DNA of 64,000 bases from an uncultured Collinsella sp. (GTDB lineage Bacteria; Actinomycetota; Coriobacteriia; Coriobacteriales; Coriobacteriaceae), in contig CABUSV010000006.1 of the NCBI GenBank assembly GCA_902494345.1, positions 1 to 64,000 on the forward strand. Direction: 5' to 3'. The notes below the pieces were generated by a model. The model searched no databases, was not told the DNA's origin, and saw nothing but the letters and a program-made list of their open reading frames with translations. Shown here one piece after another: positions 1 through 8,027 of the stretch (position 1 is the stretch's first letter; the number at the start of each line of letters is the position of its first letter). The translations under genes were made by a program, and so were the position numbers.

Positions 1-121
1 GGCCCCTACAGCACTCTTTAGCGTGCCGGACACCGTGACCACAACAATATTTCCAACCATGCGGACAGTAGTCGGCAGATTGGTAATGCCGCAATCAACG
101 GAAACCGGGGATACAGAATTC
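1..121. other. left window edge, 3' of the recombinase gene
   Basis: The 121 bases before the recombinase stop hold no gene I can assign. One plus-strand frame is open from base 2 and runs on antisense through the recombinase. It may be the end of a phage structural gene, but codon context alone does not show it. Another frame stops at base 21. Confidence 0.3.
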
Positions 122-991
122 CTACCCGCCGAGTATCAACCGCTCCACCACCCTTTGTGCGTCCTTGCAGATGCGCGGCCTCGGCACGATGTAGTGCTCG
201 TATGCCGTGCCGATATCGGTGTGTCCCAGCATCATGGCCACGGTCTCAATACCCACGCCTGCCTCCACGGCGAGCGTCGCCCACGTGTGACGGCATTCCG
301 TCATCGAGGTCCAAGCGGCTCCGGCTTGGCGACATGCGGATTTGATGTGCCGCGCAATGGCGTCGGGCGACAGTTCGCACAGCCAGCCCGAGCGGCCTTT
401 TCGCAGCGCGCGCAGGCGGTTGACGGCGAAGCGGGGGAGCCAGCAGGACCGCGCGGAGCGCTCGGTCTTCGGCGCCTCGACGACCTCATTGCCGCGCACG
501 ACTTGCCTCGAACGGCGGATGCGGACCTCACCGGTGCGCAGGTCGATGTCCGACCACTTGAGGCCGCACGCCTCGCCGCGCCGCAGCCCGAGGGTTACCG
601 AGCAGATTGCGACCGCCTCGCACTCGTGTCCCCACAGCGCGCGGAGGTAGGCACGGACCTGGCTCGCCTCCATCGTGCGTGGGCAGTGCGCCGGCTTGTG
701 CGGTAGCTCGACACCGGCGGCGGTTGGGTCGTACATCCGCACACCGAGACGGCGGATGGCCCAGCGGATAACCTGCCGCAGGGTCTTGTATGCCTTTTCG
801 GCGGCCCCCGGCAGATCAAACGAATCAATCCAGCCCTGTACGCCCTCGGGCGTTATCGCCTCGAGTTCCAGCTCGCCCCAGCGAGGTAGGACGTGCAGCG
901 CTAGCGCGCTCTCGTATCCGGCCAGGGTGCAGGCGCGCAGCCTGCCGCGCTTATCGTCCATGTACCTCGAGGCGGCCTCTGCAACTTTCAT
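122..991 (-). CDS. phage-type tyrosine recombinase / integrase
   Basis: About 289 aa, normal for a phage integrase. Residues 1-100 look like the helical SAM-like core-binding domain. The C-terminal half is the catalytic domain, with the box I arginine in GLRRGEACGL, the LGHTD motif and the tyrosine nucleophile in AYEHYI. The box II motif reads TECRHTWAT where HxLRHTxAT is usual, so the first catalytic histidine appears to be threonine. An upstream in-frame TTG (1003) exists, but GGAG lies 3-6 nt before the ATG pair at 994/991, so I start there. The gene points away from the lysis genes and shares an 87-bp divergent intergenic region with them. It could be the prophage integrase or a recombinase that inverts tail-gene DNA. 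Confidence 0.85.
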   Translation of the reverse strand: MKVAEAASRYMDDKRGRLRACTLAGYESALALHVLPRWGELELEAITPEGVQGWIDSFDLPGAAEKAYKTLRQVIRWAIRRLGVRMYDPTAAGVELPHKPAHCPRTMEASQVRAYLRALWGHECEAVAICSVTLGLRRGEACGLKWSDIDLRTGEVRIRRSRQVVRGNEVVEAPKTERSARSCWLPRFAVNRLRALRKGRSGWLCELSPDAIARHIKSACRQAGAAWTSMTECRHTWATLAVEAGVGIETVAMMLGHTDIGTAYEHYIVPRPRICKDAQRVVERLILGG

Positions 992-1009
992 CATGGTCTC
1001 CAATCCCGT

Positions 1010-1058
1010 AAATCCCAGACGCGTGGGCTCTCAAGGAGAGGATACGCGCGTGGGATTT
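1010..1058. repeat. imperfect inverted repeat between recombinase and tail-gene promoters
   Basis: AAATCCCAGACGCG (1010-1023) faces CGCGCGTGGGATTT (1045-1058), 12 of 14 positions complementary, with a 21-bp spacer. CGCGTGGG also occurs as a direct repeat (1020-1027 and 1047-1054). The size and symmetry suit a recombinase core site or an operator for the divergent genes. No second copy was seen in the window. Confidence 0.5.
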
Positions 1059-1090
1059 CTGCCACGAGAGGTCGAGAGAAAGGAGTCTAA

Positions 1091-1498
1091 ATGGCATTGA
1101 TCGGGACCCTTGTCGGGCCCGCAGTGCGCCTGGCGACAGACGGGAGGGGTCTCCCGATTCTCGCGTCTGATGAGCCTGAGGTCCCCGAGGGTTTCAAGGC
1201 GGACATGGCGTATGAGCAGCGGGGCGGTTCCATCTACCAAGTATGGAGTGTCGTGCCAGACGGGGTGCGCGATGACGCGGTGCGGCTTGCTGCCATGTCC
1301 GCCGAGACTCTCGGTGATGTGGATGCGCTGAAGGTACCCCAGCTCATCCGGCCGTGGTATGTGGGTGAGGCCTCGTATGCCGCTGGCGCGCGCGTGGCAT
1401 ATGGAGGCGACCTGTACAAGTGCCTGCAGACGCATGCACCCCGTATCGGATCTGAGCCCGATACGGCTCCGGAGCTTTGGGAAAGAATCAACCATTAA
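1091..1498 (+). CDS. phage protein with C-terminal CBM5/12-like domain
   Basis: 135 aa, start set by AAAGGAG 5 nt upstream. The N-terminal ~85 aa (LATDGRGLPI, AYEQRGGSIYQVW, DALKVPQL) match the N-terminus of the next gene. The last ~45 aa fit a carbohydrate-binding CBM5/12-type module, with aromatic-rich spacing WYVGEASY, GARVAYGGDLYKC and LWERI. It is probably a small virion or tail-associated protein that binds cell-surface glycan. This is inferred from the domain and from its position before the lysis genes. It is translated with the following gene, 9 bp downstream. Confidence 0.6.
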   Translation: MALIGTLVGPAVRLATDGRGLPILASDEPEVPEGFKADMAYEQRGGSIYQVWSVVPDGVRDDAVRLAAMSAETLGDVDALKVPQLIRPWYVGEASYAAGARVAYGGDLYKCLQTHAPRIGSEPDTAPELWERINH

Positions 1499-1507
1499 GG
1501 AGAAAAA

Positions 1508-2080
1508 ATGTTTTACGGACAATTTGTATCTGGGTCTGTCTACCTGACTACGGACGGCTCCGGCCTGCCGATTCGCGAGGCGGCGGAACCCAACCCCGAC
1601 GCCGGTTACCACACGGTGCTCGCCTATGAGCAGCATGACGGCGCCATCTGGCAGGTGTGGACTCTCGTTCCCGATGCCGGAACGCCTCAGGACGCTGCCC
1701 TCGTGCTCGCCCAGATCCAGGCGGCCACCCTCTCCGACCATGATGCGTTGAAGGTTCCGGCGCTCTATCCGCTCTATGCATGCGGTCACGTCTATGCGCA
1801 GGGAGACCGCGTGCTCTGGCAGGGCACGCTCTACAAGGCTATCTCCGGCCACACGGCGACCGCTGCGGACCCCGTATCCGATCCCCAGCACTGGGCGAAG
1901 GTCGTAGCGTCCACGGCCGGCGGCGCCGGCGTTCCCGAGTGGATCGGAGGAAAGTCGTACGCCAAGGGTGACCGGGTTACCAAGTACGGCACCGTCTACG
2001 AGTCGCTGATTGACGGCAACACGCTCGAGCCCGGCGTCGTCGGGTCTGACGGCGCCTGGAGCATCGTGAGCAACGGCTAG
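1508..2080 (+). CDS. phage protein with two CBM5/12-like domains (paralogue of preceding gene)
   Basis: 190 aa, preceded by AAGGAGA. Residues 1-90 align with the gene just upstream (LTTDGSGLPI, AYEQHDGAIWQVW, DALKVPAL). Two CBM5/12-like modules follow, at about 93-130 (YAQGDRVLWQGTLYKA, HW) and 142-187 (WIGGKSYAKGDRVTKYG, AWSIV). It therefore looks like a tandem duplicate with one extra binding module. Likely a tail- or lysis-associated glycan-binding protein. No catalytic motif is visible. Confidence 0.6.
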   Translation: MFYGQFVSGSVYLTTDGSGLPIREAAEPNPDAGYHTVLAYEQHDGAIWQVWTLVPDAGTPQDAALVLAQIQAATLSDHDALKVPALYPLYACGHVYAQGDRVLWQGTLYKAISGHTATAADPVSDPQHWAKVVASTAGGAGVPEWIGGKSYAKGDRVTKYGTVYESLIDGNTLEPGVVGSDGAWSIVSNG

Positions 2081-2091
2081 GGGAGGATCGT

Positions 2092-2487
2092 ATGTCGATC
2101 TTCTTCGTCCAGCTGACCGAGCCTCAGGTCTGGGCCATTAGCCTTGCATGCGTACTAATGCTCATGGACATCGTCACCGGCTTCATCAGCGCCGTCATCA
2201 ACGGTACCGTTTCGAGCTCCAAGATGCGCGAGGGGCTCGGCCACAAGGCGCAGCTCCTCTGCGTTATCCTGCTTTCCATCATCATCGAGGCGGGCACGCA
2301 GCACGTCGTGGGCCTTGGCCTGGGCGGCGTGACCGTCACGGTCGTTTGCACCTACATCGCCGTCATGGAGGTCGCGAGCTGCATGGAGAACGTCTGCTCA
2401 GGCTATCCCGAGCTGCGCGACACCCCGCTCATGCGCATCTTCAAGCACGATGGAGGAGGCGACGCTAGTGGCGATCACTCAGCGTGA
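2092..2487 (+). CDS. phage holin (Holin_4_1 / toxin-secretion type)
   Basis: 131 aa with the family hallmarks: MDIVTGFISAVINGTVSSS, then KMREGLGHKAQLL, three hydrophobic stretches (about 8-28, 58-75, 80-100) and a charged tail. Holins form the membrane lesion that releases or activates the endolysin. The start is set by GGGGAGG 5 nt upstream. Its 3' end overlaps the endolysin start by 20 bp, as is common in lysis cassettes. Confidence 0.85.
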   Translation: MSIFFVQLTEPQVWAISLACVLMLMDIVTGFISAVINGTVSSSKMREGLGHKAQLLCVILLSIIIEAGTQHVVGLGLGGVTVTVVCTYIAVMEVASCMENVCSGYPELRDTPLMRIFKHDGGGDASGDHSA

Positions 2488-3427
2488 GGCCTTCGCGCAG
2501 GTAATTGAGCACCTCGTCTCGCATGACGGGGGAACGGGACACGGCTATTCCCAGATAAACCGCATGGGCGACGGCACCACGGAGGTCATCACTCTTTCCG
2601 ATGGCACGACTGTGACCGTCGCGGGCGGCGACCGTGACTGTAGCTCGGCGGTGATAACCGCCCTGCGCGCCGTTGGCGTGAACACGTTCGGCGCCACCTA
2701 TACCGGCAACATGCGCACGCAGTTGCTCAAGACCGGGCTTTTCGGATGGCGAAAGATGGGCGTAAAGTCGGCGCGGCGCGGCGACATCTATCTCAACGAG
2801 AGGCATCACACCGCCGTGTGCATCTCGCCCTACGGCTCCATACGCGGCGACATGCTGGCACAGTTTTCCATCTCGGAAAAAGGCACCGTCACCGGTGCAG
2901 AGGGCGATCAGACGGGGCGCGAGAGCAACATCAAGCCGTACTACAGCTATCCGTGGGACGGCACCTTGTACTGGCTCGGCGACGGCAAGATGCTCAGCGG
3001 CACAAACACCGAGGTCAGGGACAACACCGTCTCGAGCCTCGGTGACACGCGCTACCTCGGTCCCAAGATGATTAGTGAGCTTCAGCGCCAGCTTGGGACC
3101 TCCGCCGACGGGGTCATCTCGGGTCAGTGGCTCACTAACAAGTCTTATTTCTGGGCCGTCGATGCGGGCTGCGTCGAGTGGGCGAAGGCCGGAAAAGGTT
3201 GCGGCTCTGATATGGTCCTGGCGCTTCAGCGCAAAGTGGGTTGCAAGATCTACCCTGAGTTCTGCGGTGTCCAGGCTCGCCAGATGAACAGCGGAACCAT
3301 CAAACAGCACCAGCGTTGGCTTATCGCACATGGCATCTCGTGCGGCTCGTCAGGCGCCGATGGCTACCACGGCCGTGACACCAACGTCGCGATCGGCAAG
3401 GCGCTGGTCCGTGGGTTGTACCGATGA
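2468..3427 (+). CDS. phage endolysin, NlpC/P60-like amidase with peptidoglycan-binding C-terminus
   Basis: I start at GTG 2468 because GGAGGAGG lies 8-9 nt upstream; an in-frame ATG at 2450 sits inside that Shine-Dalgarno region. The product is then 319 aa. The first ~165 aa resemble the phage amidase_5/NlpC-P60 papain-like fold, with a catalytic-type Cys in RDCSSAV (about C58) and a His in ERHHTAVC. Residues ~195-319 look like a peptidoglycan-binding domain (ELQRQLGTSADGVISG, then a second LQRKVG segment). It cleaves host peptidoglycan at the end of phage growth. It is the last gene before a terminator and closes the late operon. Confidence 0.8.
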   Translation: MAITQREAFAQVIEHLVSHDGGTGHGYSQINRMGDGTTEVITLSDGTTVTVAGGDRDCSSAVITALRAVGVNTFGATYTGNMRTQLLKTGLFGWRKMGVKSARRGDIYLNERHHTAVCISPYGSIRGDMLAQFSISEKGTVTGAEGDQTGRESNIKPYYSYPWDGTLYWLGDGKMLSGTNTEVRDNTVSSLGDTRYLGPKMISELQRQLGTSADGVISGQWLTNKSYFWAVDAGCVEWAKAGKGCGSDMVLALQRKVGCKIYPEFCGVQARQMNSGTIKQHQRWLIAHGISCGSSGADGYHGRDTNVAIGKALVRGLYR

Positions 3428-3454
3428 CCCTCGATTATTGATTGGCAACAAACG

Positions 3455-3496
3455 AAAAAGCTCCCTCCCTGGTTGTCCAGGGAGGGAGCTTTTTTT
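3455..3496. terminator. bidirectional intrinsic terminator closing the prophage lysis operon
   Basis: Perfect 18-bp arms: AAAAAGCTCCCTCCCTGG (3455-3472) and its complement (3477-3494), a 4-nt loop and a seven-T run. It lies 28 nt after the endolysin stop. Confidence 0.95.
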
Positions 3497-3851
3497 GAAT
3501 TAAACAAGACGATTCGTCAGTTCGACGGTGACCCTAGCGTATCCCCAAATTATCCCAAGTGCGCGTGCTAACCCGTTTTATGCGCTTCTGCCGTTGTTGT
3601 CGTACTTAAACCAGCAGGTAAACGGCGTGTTCGTTTTTTTCGTTCTTACAGGTCAGTACTGTAACATCTGGAGGTCAAAAACCCTTCTAGGTGTTACAGA
3701 TCGAGACAAACCGTCGCGGAACACCGCTGACATTCCACCGTCCGAGCCCCAACTGATGAATTTGTCCTGATAGGCGCCCTATGGCGAGGTTTCGCGGCTA
3801 CAATAGTGCGGTTACAACGACGTAATGCACTCAATGCAAGAAAGGATCCGC
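3497..3851. other. gene-free stretch between prophage and prfC; probable attachment-site region
   Basis: No convincing gene. The GC content drops, as expected at a phage/host junction, so the right attachment site probably lies here. I see no tRNA end or duplicated core to place it. TACAAT at 3799-3804 could be a -10 box for prfC, but no matching -35 is evident. Confidence 0.35.
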
Positions 3852-5465
3852 ATGGCAAGCCTGTCGGATGAAATCTCGTCGCGCCGCACATTCGCGATCA
3901 TCAGCCACCCGGACGCCGGTAAGACCACACTGACCGAGAAGCTGCTGCTCTATACCGGCAGCATTCAGACCGCTGGTTCGGTCAAGGGCAAGAGCTCGGC
4001 CAAGCATGCCGTCTCGGACTGGATGGACATCGAGAAGGAGCGCGGCATCTCCGTTACCTCCTCGGTGCTGCAGTTCACCTATAACGGCGCCTGCGTCAAT
4101 ATCCTCGATACCCCCGGCCACCAGGACTTCTCGGAGGATACCTACCGTACCCTTATGGCCGCCGACGCCGCAGTTATGGTCATCGACGGTGCCAAGGGCG
4201 TCGAGGCCCAGACCAAAAAGCTCTTTAAGGTCTGTACGCTGCGCCACATTCCCATCTTCACCTTTGTGAACAAGCTCGACCACGATGCTCGCGATCCGTT
4301 TGAGCTCATGGAAGAGATCGAGAATGTCCTGGGTATCAATACGTATCCCATGAACTGGCCGATCGGCAGCGGCCGCAACTTCCGCGGCGTGTTCGATCGT
4401 CAGACCCGTCGCGTCATTGCCTTTGAGGGCGACGGCCACGCCAACGCCACCAAGAAGGTCGCCGAGGTCGAGGCCGAGCTGGGCGATCCTTCCATGGACG
4501 AGCTCATCGGCGAGGAGAACCATAAGAACCTGATGGACGACATCGAGCTGCTCGATGGTGCCGGCGACGAGCTCGACTTGGATGCCGTGGCCTGCGGCAA
4601 GCTGAGCCCGGCGTTCTTTGGCTCGGCGCTTACCAACTTTGGCGTGGAGCCTTTCCTGAAGGAGTTCCTGCGCCTGGCCCCGACGCCGCGCGCCTATACC
4701 GATACGCTCACCGGCGAGCCGGTCGATCCCTGCCGCGACGACTTTAGCGGCTTTGTGTTTAAGATCCAGGCCAACATGGACAAGAACCACCGCGACCGCA
4801 TCGCCTTTGTGCGGATTTGCTCGGGCAAGTTCGAGCGCGGCATGGACGCCTTCCACGTGCAGGGCAACCGCAAGCTCAAGCTGGCGACGGGCACGTCGAT
4901 GATGGCCGACGACCGCGCCATCGTGGACGAGGCGTACGCGGGCGATATCGTGGGCCTGTTCGATCCGGGTATCTTTAGCATCGGCGACACCGTGTGCTCC
5001 GGCAAGCGCCACGTGCAGTATCCGCAGATCCCGACGTTTGCCCCCGAGATGTTCGCTCGCATTACGCAGGTCGATACGCTCAAGCGCAAGCAGTTCGTCA
5101 AGGGCATGGAGGAGCTTGCCCAGGAGGGTGCCATCCAGATCTTCCGCGAGCTGGGTGCCGGCATGGAAAGCGTCATTGTGGGCGTGGTCGGCGTGCTGCA
5201 GTTTGAGGTGCTCGAGCGCCGCCTTAAGGCCGAGTATCGTGTTGAGGTTCGTCGTCAGCCGCTGCCCTATACGGATATCCGCTGGATCCAGAACGACCCC
5301 GATACCATCGATATCCCGGCTCTTTCGCTCACGCGCGACACGCTGCGCGTCGAGGACATGCGCGGCGGCAAGCTGCTGCTGTTCACGAGCCCGTGGAACG
5401 TGGACTGGGCTACCGACCACAACCCCGACCTTATCCTGTCGGAGTTTGGCAACGTAGCCTTTTAA
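3852..5465 (+). CDS. prfC: peptide chain release factor 3
   Basis: 537 aa, close to the usual ~529 for RF3. This translational GTPase recycles RF1/RF2 from the ribosome after peptide release. It shows G1 SHPDAGKTTL, G3 DTPGHQDF and G4 NKLD, with the RF3-typical start SLSDEISSRRTFAIISHPDA. In-frame ATGs exist at 3825 and 3834, but AAAGGA sits 5 nt before ATG 3852 and the N-terminus then matches the family. It is transcribed alone after the prophage end. Confidence 0.97.
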   Translation: MASLSDEISSRRTFAIISHPDAGKTTLTEKLLLYTGSIQTAGSVKGKSSAKHAVSDWMDIEKERGISVTSSVLQFTYNGACVNILDTPGHQDFSEDTYRTLMAADAAVMVIDGAKGVEAQTKKLFKVCTLRHIPIFTFVNKLDHDARDPFELMEEIENVLGINTYPMNWPIGSGRNFRGVFDRQTRRVIAFEGDGHANATKKVAEVEAELGDPSMDELIGEENHKNLMDDIELLDGAGDELDLDAVACGKLSPAFFGSALTNFGVEPFLKEFLRLAPTPRAYTDTLTGEPVDPCRDDFSGFVFKIQANMDKNHRDRIAFVRICSGKFERGMDAFHVQGNRKLKLATGTSMMADDRAIVDEAYAGDIVGLFDPGIFSIGDTVCSGKRHVQYPQIPTFAPEMFARITQVDTLKRKQFVKGMEELAQEGAIQIFRELGAGMESVIVGVVGVLQFEVLERRLKAEYRVEVRRQPLPYTDIRWIQNDPDTIDIPALSLTRDTLRVEDMRGGKLLLFTSPWNVDWATDHNPDLILSEFGNVAF

Positions 5466-5470
5466 CGCAT

Positions 5471-5502
5471 CGGCGCGGTGGCCCTGTGGGGCTGCCGCGC
5501 CG
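5471..5502 (+). terminator. hairpin after prfC
   Basis: CGGCGCGGTGGCCC pairs with GGGCTGCCGCGCCG just after the stop, with one or two mismatches. It lacks a clear T run, so termination is likely but not certain. The rest of the gap to 5621 shows no riboswitch I recognise. Confidence 0.5.
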
Positions 5503-5621
5503 CTTGCTTGCCTGATGCCGTGTGAGCGGCTATCATACCCACCGTCGTCTCAAGACCGGGGCGTCCGAGCAGTTCGGGTCCGATATCCTGCTCGTTAAAC
5601 CTAAAACCAAAGGAGTACATA

Positions 5622-6344
5622 ATGATCAAGAAGGTCATGGAGGACTACAAGGTCCTGTTGCGGAGCATTCCCGCGGCAACGGTTTCGCTGTTTTTCGTGA
5701 GCGTCATCATGATGAACCTGCTGGCCAACAAAGAGCTGATCAGCCTGCCGTATCTGGCGCTCGACTGTGGCTTTGTGGTGAGCTGGGTTTCGTTTTTGTG
5801 CCAGGACATGATCTGCAAGCGCTTTGGCGCCAAGGCATCCATCCAAATCTCTATCCTCGCGCTGCTGGTCAACCTGGCCGTGAGCTTGTGCTTTTGGGTA
5901 TGCTCGCTCACGCCCGGCATGTGGGGTGCCTACTACGATACCGGCATGATCGAGGTCAACACTGCCCTTAACGCCACCATCGGTGGCACCTGGTACGTGG
6001 TGCTTGGCTCGTCGCTTGCCATGCTCGTTTCTGCCGTGGTTAACTCCACGCTCAATCAGTCGCTCGGCCGTATGGTCAAAAAGAATAATTTTGCGAGCTT
6101 TGCCTTCCGCTCCTATGTCTCCACGGGCGTTGGCCAGTTTATCGACAACCTGGTCTTTGCCATCGTGGTGAGCCACACGTTCTTTGGTTGGACGTGGGTA
6201 CAGGTCCTTATGTGCTCGCTGACCGGCGCTATTGCCGAGCTACTGTGCGAGGTCTTCCTGAGCCCCGTGGGCTACAAGGTCGTGCGCAGCTGGGAGCGCG
6301 AGAACGTGGGCGCCGAGTACCTCGAGCGTCACGCAACCGCCTAA
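5622..6344 (+). CDS. VUT-family transporter (YhhQ-like, queuosine precursor or related)
   Basis: 240 aa integral membrane protein with about six hydrophobic segments. It matches the DUF165/VUT pattern: MNLLANKELISLP near the start, QDMICKRFGAK after the second helix, and SFAFRSYVSTGVGQFIDNL in the C-terminal half. E. coli YhhQ in this family imports queuosine precursors; other members may take other small molecules, so the substrate here is not settled. AAAGGAG precedes the ATG. An SDR gene follows after 9 bp, so the two are probably cotranscribed. Confidence 0.8.
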   Translation: MIKKVMEDYKVLLRSIPAATVSLFFVSVIMMNLLANKELISLPYLALDCGFVVSWVSFLCQDMICKRFGAKASIQISILALLVNLAVSLCFWVCSLTPGMWGAYYDTGMIEVNTALNATIGGTWYVVLGSSLAMLVSAVVNSTLNQSLGRMVKKNNFASFAFRSYVSTGVGQFIDNLVFAIVVSHTFFGWTWVQVLMCSLTGAIAELLCEVFLSPVGYKVVRSWERENVGAEYLERHATA

Positions 6345-6353
6345 GGAGCAAGT

Positions 6354-7034
6354 ATGCGGGTTTTGATCACGGGTGCTTCGGGTGGTATCGGAGCCGCATG
6401 CGTGCAGCGCTTTTTGGACGAGGGCCACGAGGTCGTGGGCTTTGATCTGCTGCCGGCGGCGATCGAACACGAGCGCTACCGCCATCTGATCGTCGATGTC
6501 CGCGAGCCGGACTCGTTCCCAGGCGACCTTGAGCCCCAGGTAATTGTAAACGCTGCCGGTACGCAGGATTCGGCCGACGACATCGCTGCCAACCTGTGTG
6601 GCACCATCAACGTGACCGAGCGCTACGCCTTTGTGGGGGAGGGGCTTGCCGCCAAGCCGGCGCCGGCTATCAAATCCGTGGTCAATGTGGGGTCGGCGAG
6701 CGGGCATACGGGATCGGAGTTTCCCGCCTATGCCGCCAGCAAGGGCGGCGTTATCGCCTACACCAGGAACCTTGCAAACCGCTTGGCGCCGCAGGCCATC
6801 GCCAACAGTGTGGACCCGGGCGGTGTTATCACGCCGCTCAACCGTTGCGTGATGGAAGATGAGTATCTGTGGAACCAGATTATGGAGCTCACGCCGCTTA
6901 AACGCTGGGCCACTGCCCAAGAGATCGCCGAATGGATCTACTTTTTGGGCGTGACCAACCGGTTCATGACCGGGCAGAGCCTGTTGATCGATGGCGGCGA
7001 GGCCGGCCGCACACAATTTATTTGGCCCGAGTAG
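6354..7034 (+). CDS. short-chain dehydrogenase/reductase
   Basis: 226 aa classical-SDR fold: TGASGGIG for NAD(P) binding, NAAG, the catalytic YAASK, and the C-terminal LLIDGGEAG that closes the substrate loop. The substrate is not evident. AAGGAG precedes the ATG, and the gene is 9 bp after the VUT transporter, suggesting a two-gene operon that ends at the terminator directly downstream. Confidence 0.85.
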   Translation: MRVLITGASGGIGAACVQRFLDEGHEVVGFDLLPAAIEHERYRHLIVDVREPDSFPGDLEPQVIVNAAGTQDSADDIAANLCGTINVTERYAFVGEGLAAKPAPAIKSVVNVGSASGHTGSEFPAYAASKGGVIAYTRNLANRLAPQAIANSVDPGGVITPLNRCVMEDEYLWNQIMELTPLKRWATAQEIAEWIYFLGVTNRFMTGQSLLIDGGEAGRTQFIWPE

Positions 7035-7075
7035 AAAACGCGCCCGATGGCAAGATTGCCGTCGGGCGCGTTTTT
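7035..7075. terminator. bidirectional terminator between the SDR gene and ung
   Basis: AAAACGCGCCCGATGGCAA pairs with a near-perfect complement ending in five Ts. It starts at the SDR stop and lies between two convergent genes. Confidence 0.9.
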
Positions 7076-7088
7076 GATGTATCGATTT

Positions 7089-7814
7089 TTAGCCGAGGCA
7101 AGCCCAGTTGACGGGGGTCGAGCCGTGCCGTTCGAGTAGCCGATCAGCTGCCGAGAAGGGGCGCGACCCCATAAAGGCGGGGAGTTCTGCCGTGGCACGG
7201 TTGGCCGAAAGCGGCGAGGGGTGCGTGGAAGCCAGACAGAACTTGCCGGTTGCCTTGCCTGCGCCGGTCGCGGCGAGCTTGCTCTCGACCATCTGCTGGG
7301 CAAAGCGGCCCCATGCCAAAAAGACTATCGGTTGGGGCAGCTGGCAGCAGCGTTCGATAACGTAGTCGGTGAGCGTGCTCCAGCCCAGTTTGGCGTGCGA
7401 GTTCGCGGCATGCTCGCGCACGGTGAGCGTAGTGTTGAGAAGCAGGACGCCCTGTTGTGCCCATGGGGTTAGGTCTCCCGTGGCGGGAATGGGGCAGTCC
7501 AGATCGGCATTGAGTTCCTTGTAGATGTTGCGCAGGCTCGGCGGCAACTTGGTTTGCGTCGCGGGGACTGAGAACGACAGCCCCATGGCCTGGTTGGGTC
7601 CGTGATAGGGATCTTGACCCAAGATGACAACTTTGACCTGGTCGGCCGGCGTGTAGGCAAGGGCATTGAGGATGTCGTCTTGTGCCGGGTAGATGGTCTG
7701 CTCGGCACGCAAAAGGGCGATGTGCTCGAGCAGCTGGTTCGTCGTGTCACGTACCGGCTGCGGGGCATCGCCCAACCAAGTTGCTATGTTGTGGTCGCGG
7801 GTCGCGGCGTCCAT
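7089..7814 (-). CDS. ung: uracil-DNA glycosylase, family 1
   Basis: 241 aa. It removes uracil from DNA in base-excision repair. Family-1 motifs are complete: GQDPYHG with the catalytic Asp, LLLNTTLTV, and HPSPLSA. Length and order match bacterial Ung. It is monocistronic, convergent with the SDR gene. Confidence 0.96.
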   Translation of the reverse strand: MDAATRDHNIATWLGDAPQPVRDTTNQLLEHIALLRAEQTIYPAQDDILNALAYTPADQVKVVILGQDPYHGPNQAMGLSFSVPATQTKLPPSLRNIYKELNADLDCPIPATGDLTPWAQQGVLLLNTTLTVREHAANSHAKLGWSTLTDYVIERCCQLPQPIVFLAWGRFAQQMVESKLAATGAGKATGKFCLASTHPSPLSANRATAELPAFMGSRPFSAADRLLERHGSTPVNWACLG

Positions 7815-8027
7815 GGGGCTCCTTTACGTCAGATGCTCTGTTTGCATCTATTGTAAAGACTTTCGTCGGCCGATATTCGCATACGACCCATCGTGCACGC
7901 TCCCTCGCGCGACGTGGTGGCGGCCTGGCGCAGCTGGGAGATCATGCCTATCGACGCGAGGCGCTTTATCGACCATATGAGCTCGCATATTGTCCATTAA
8001 TGACTGGCGGGGCGTTGAGTGCGGTGT

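Noticed and set aside
3831..5420. Long minus-strand open frame over prfC
   Set aside because: It is the antisense shadow of a certain gene in high-GC DNA, with low-complexity composition and no ribosome site.
5503..5621. Possible preQ1 riboswitch before the VUT transporter gene
   Set aside because: A GAGCAG/CTGCTC hairpin is present, but I could not match the conserved preQ1 aptamer segments.
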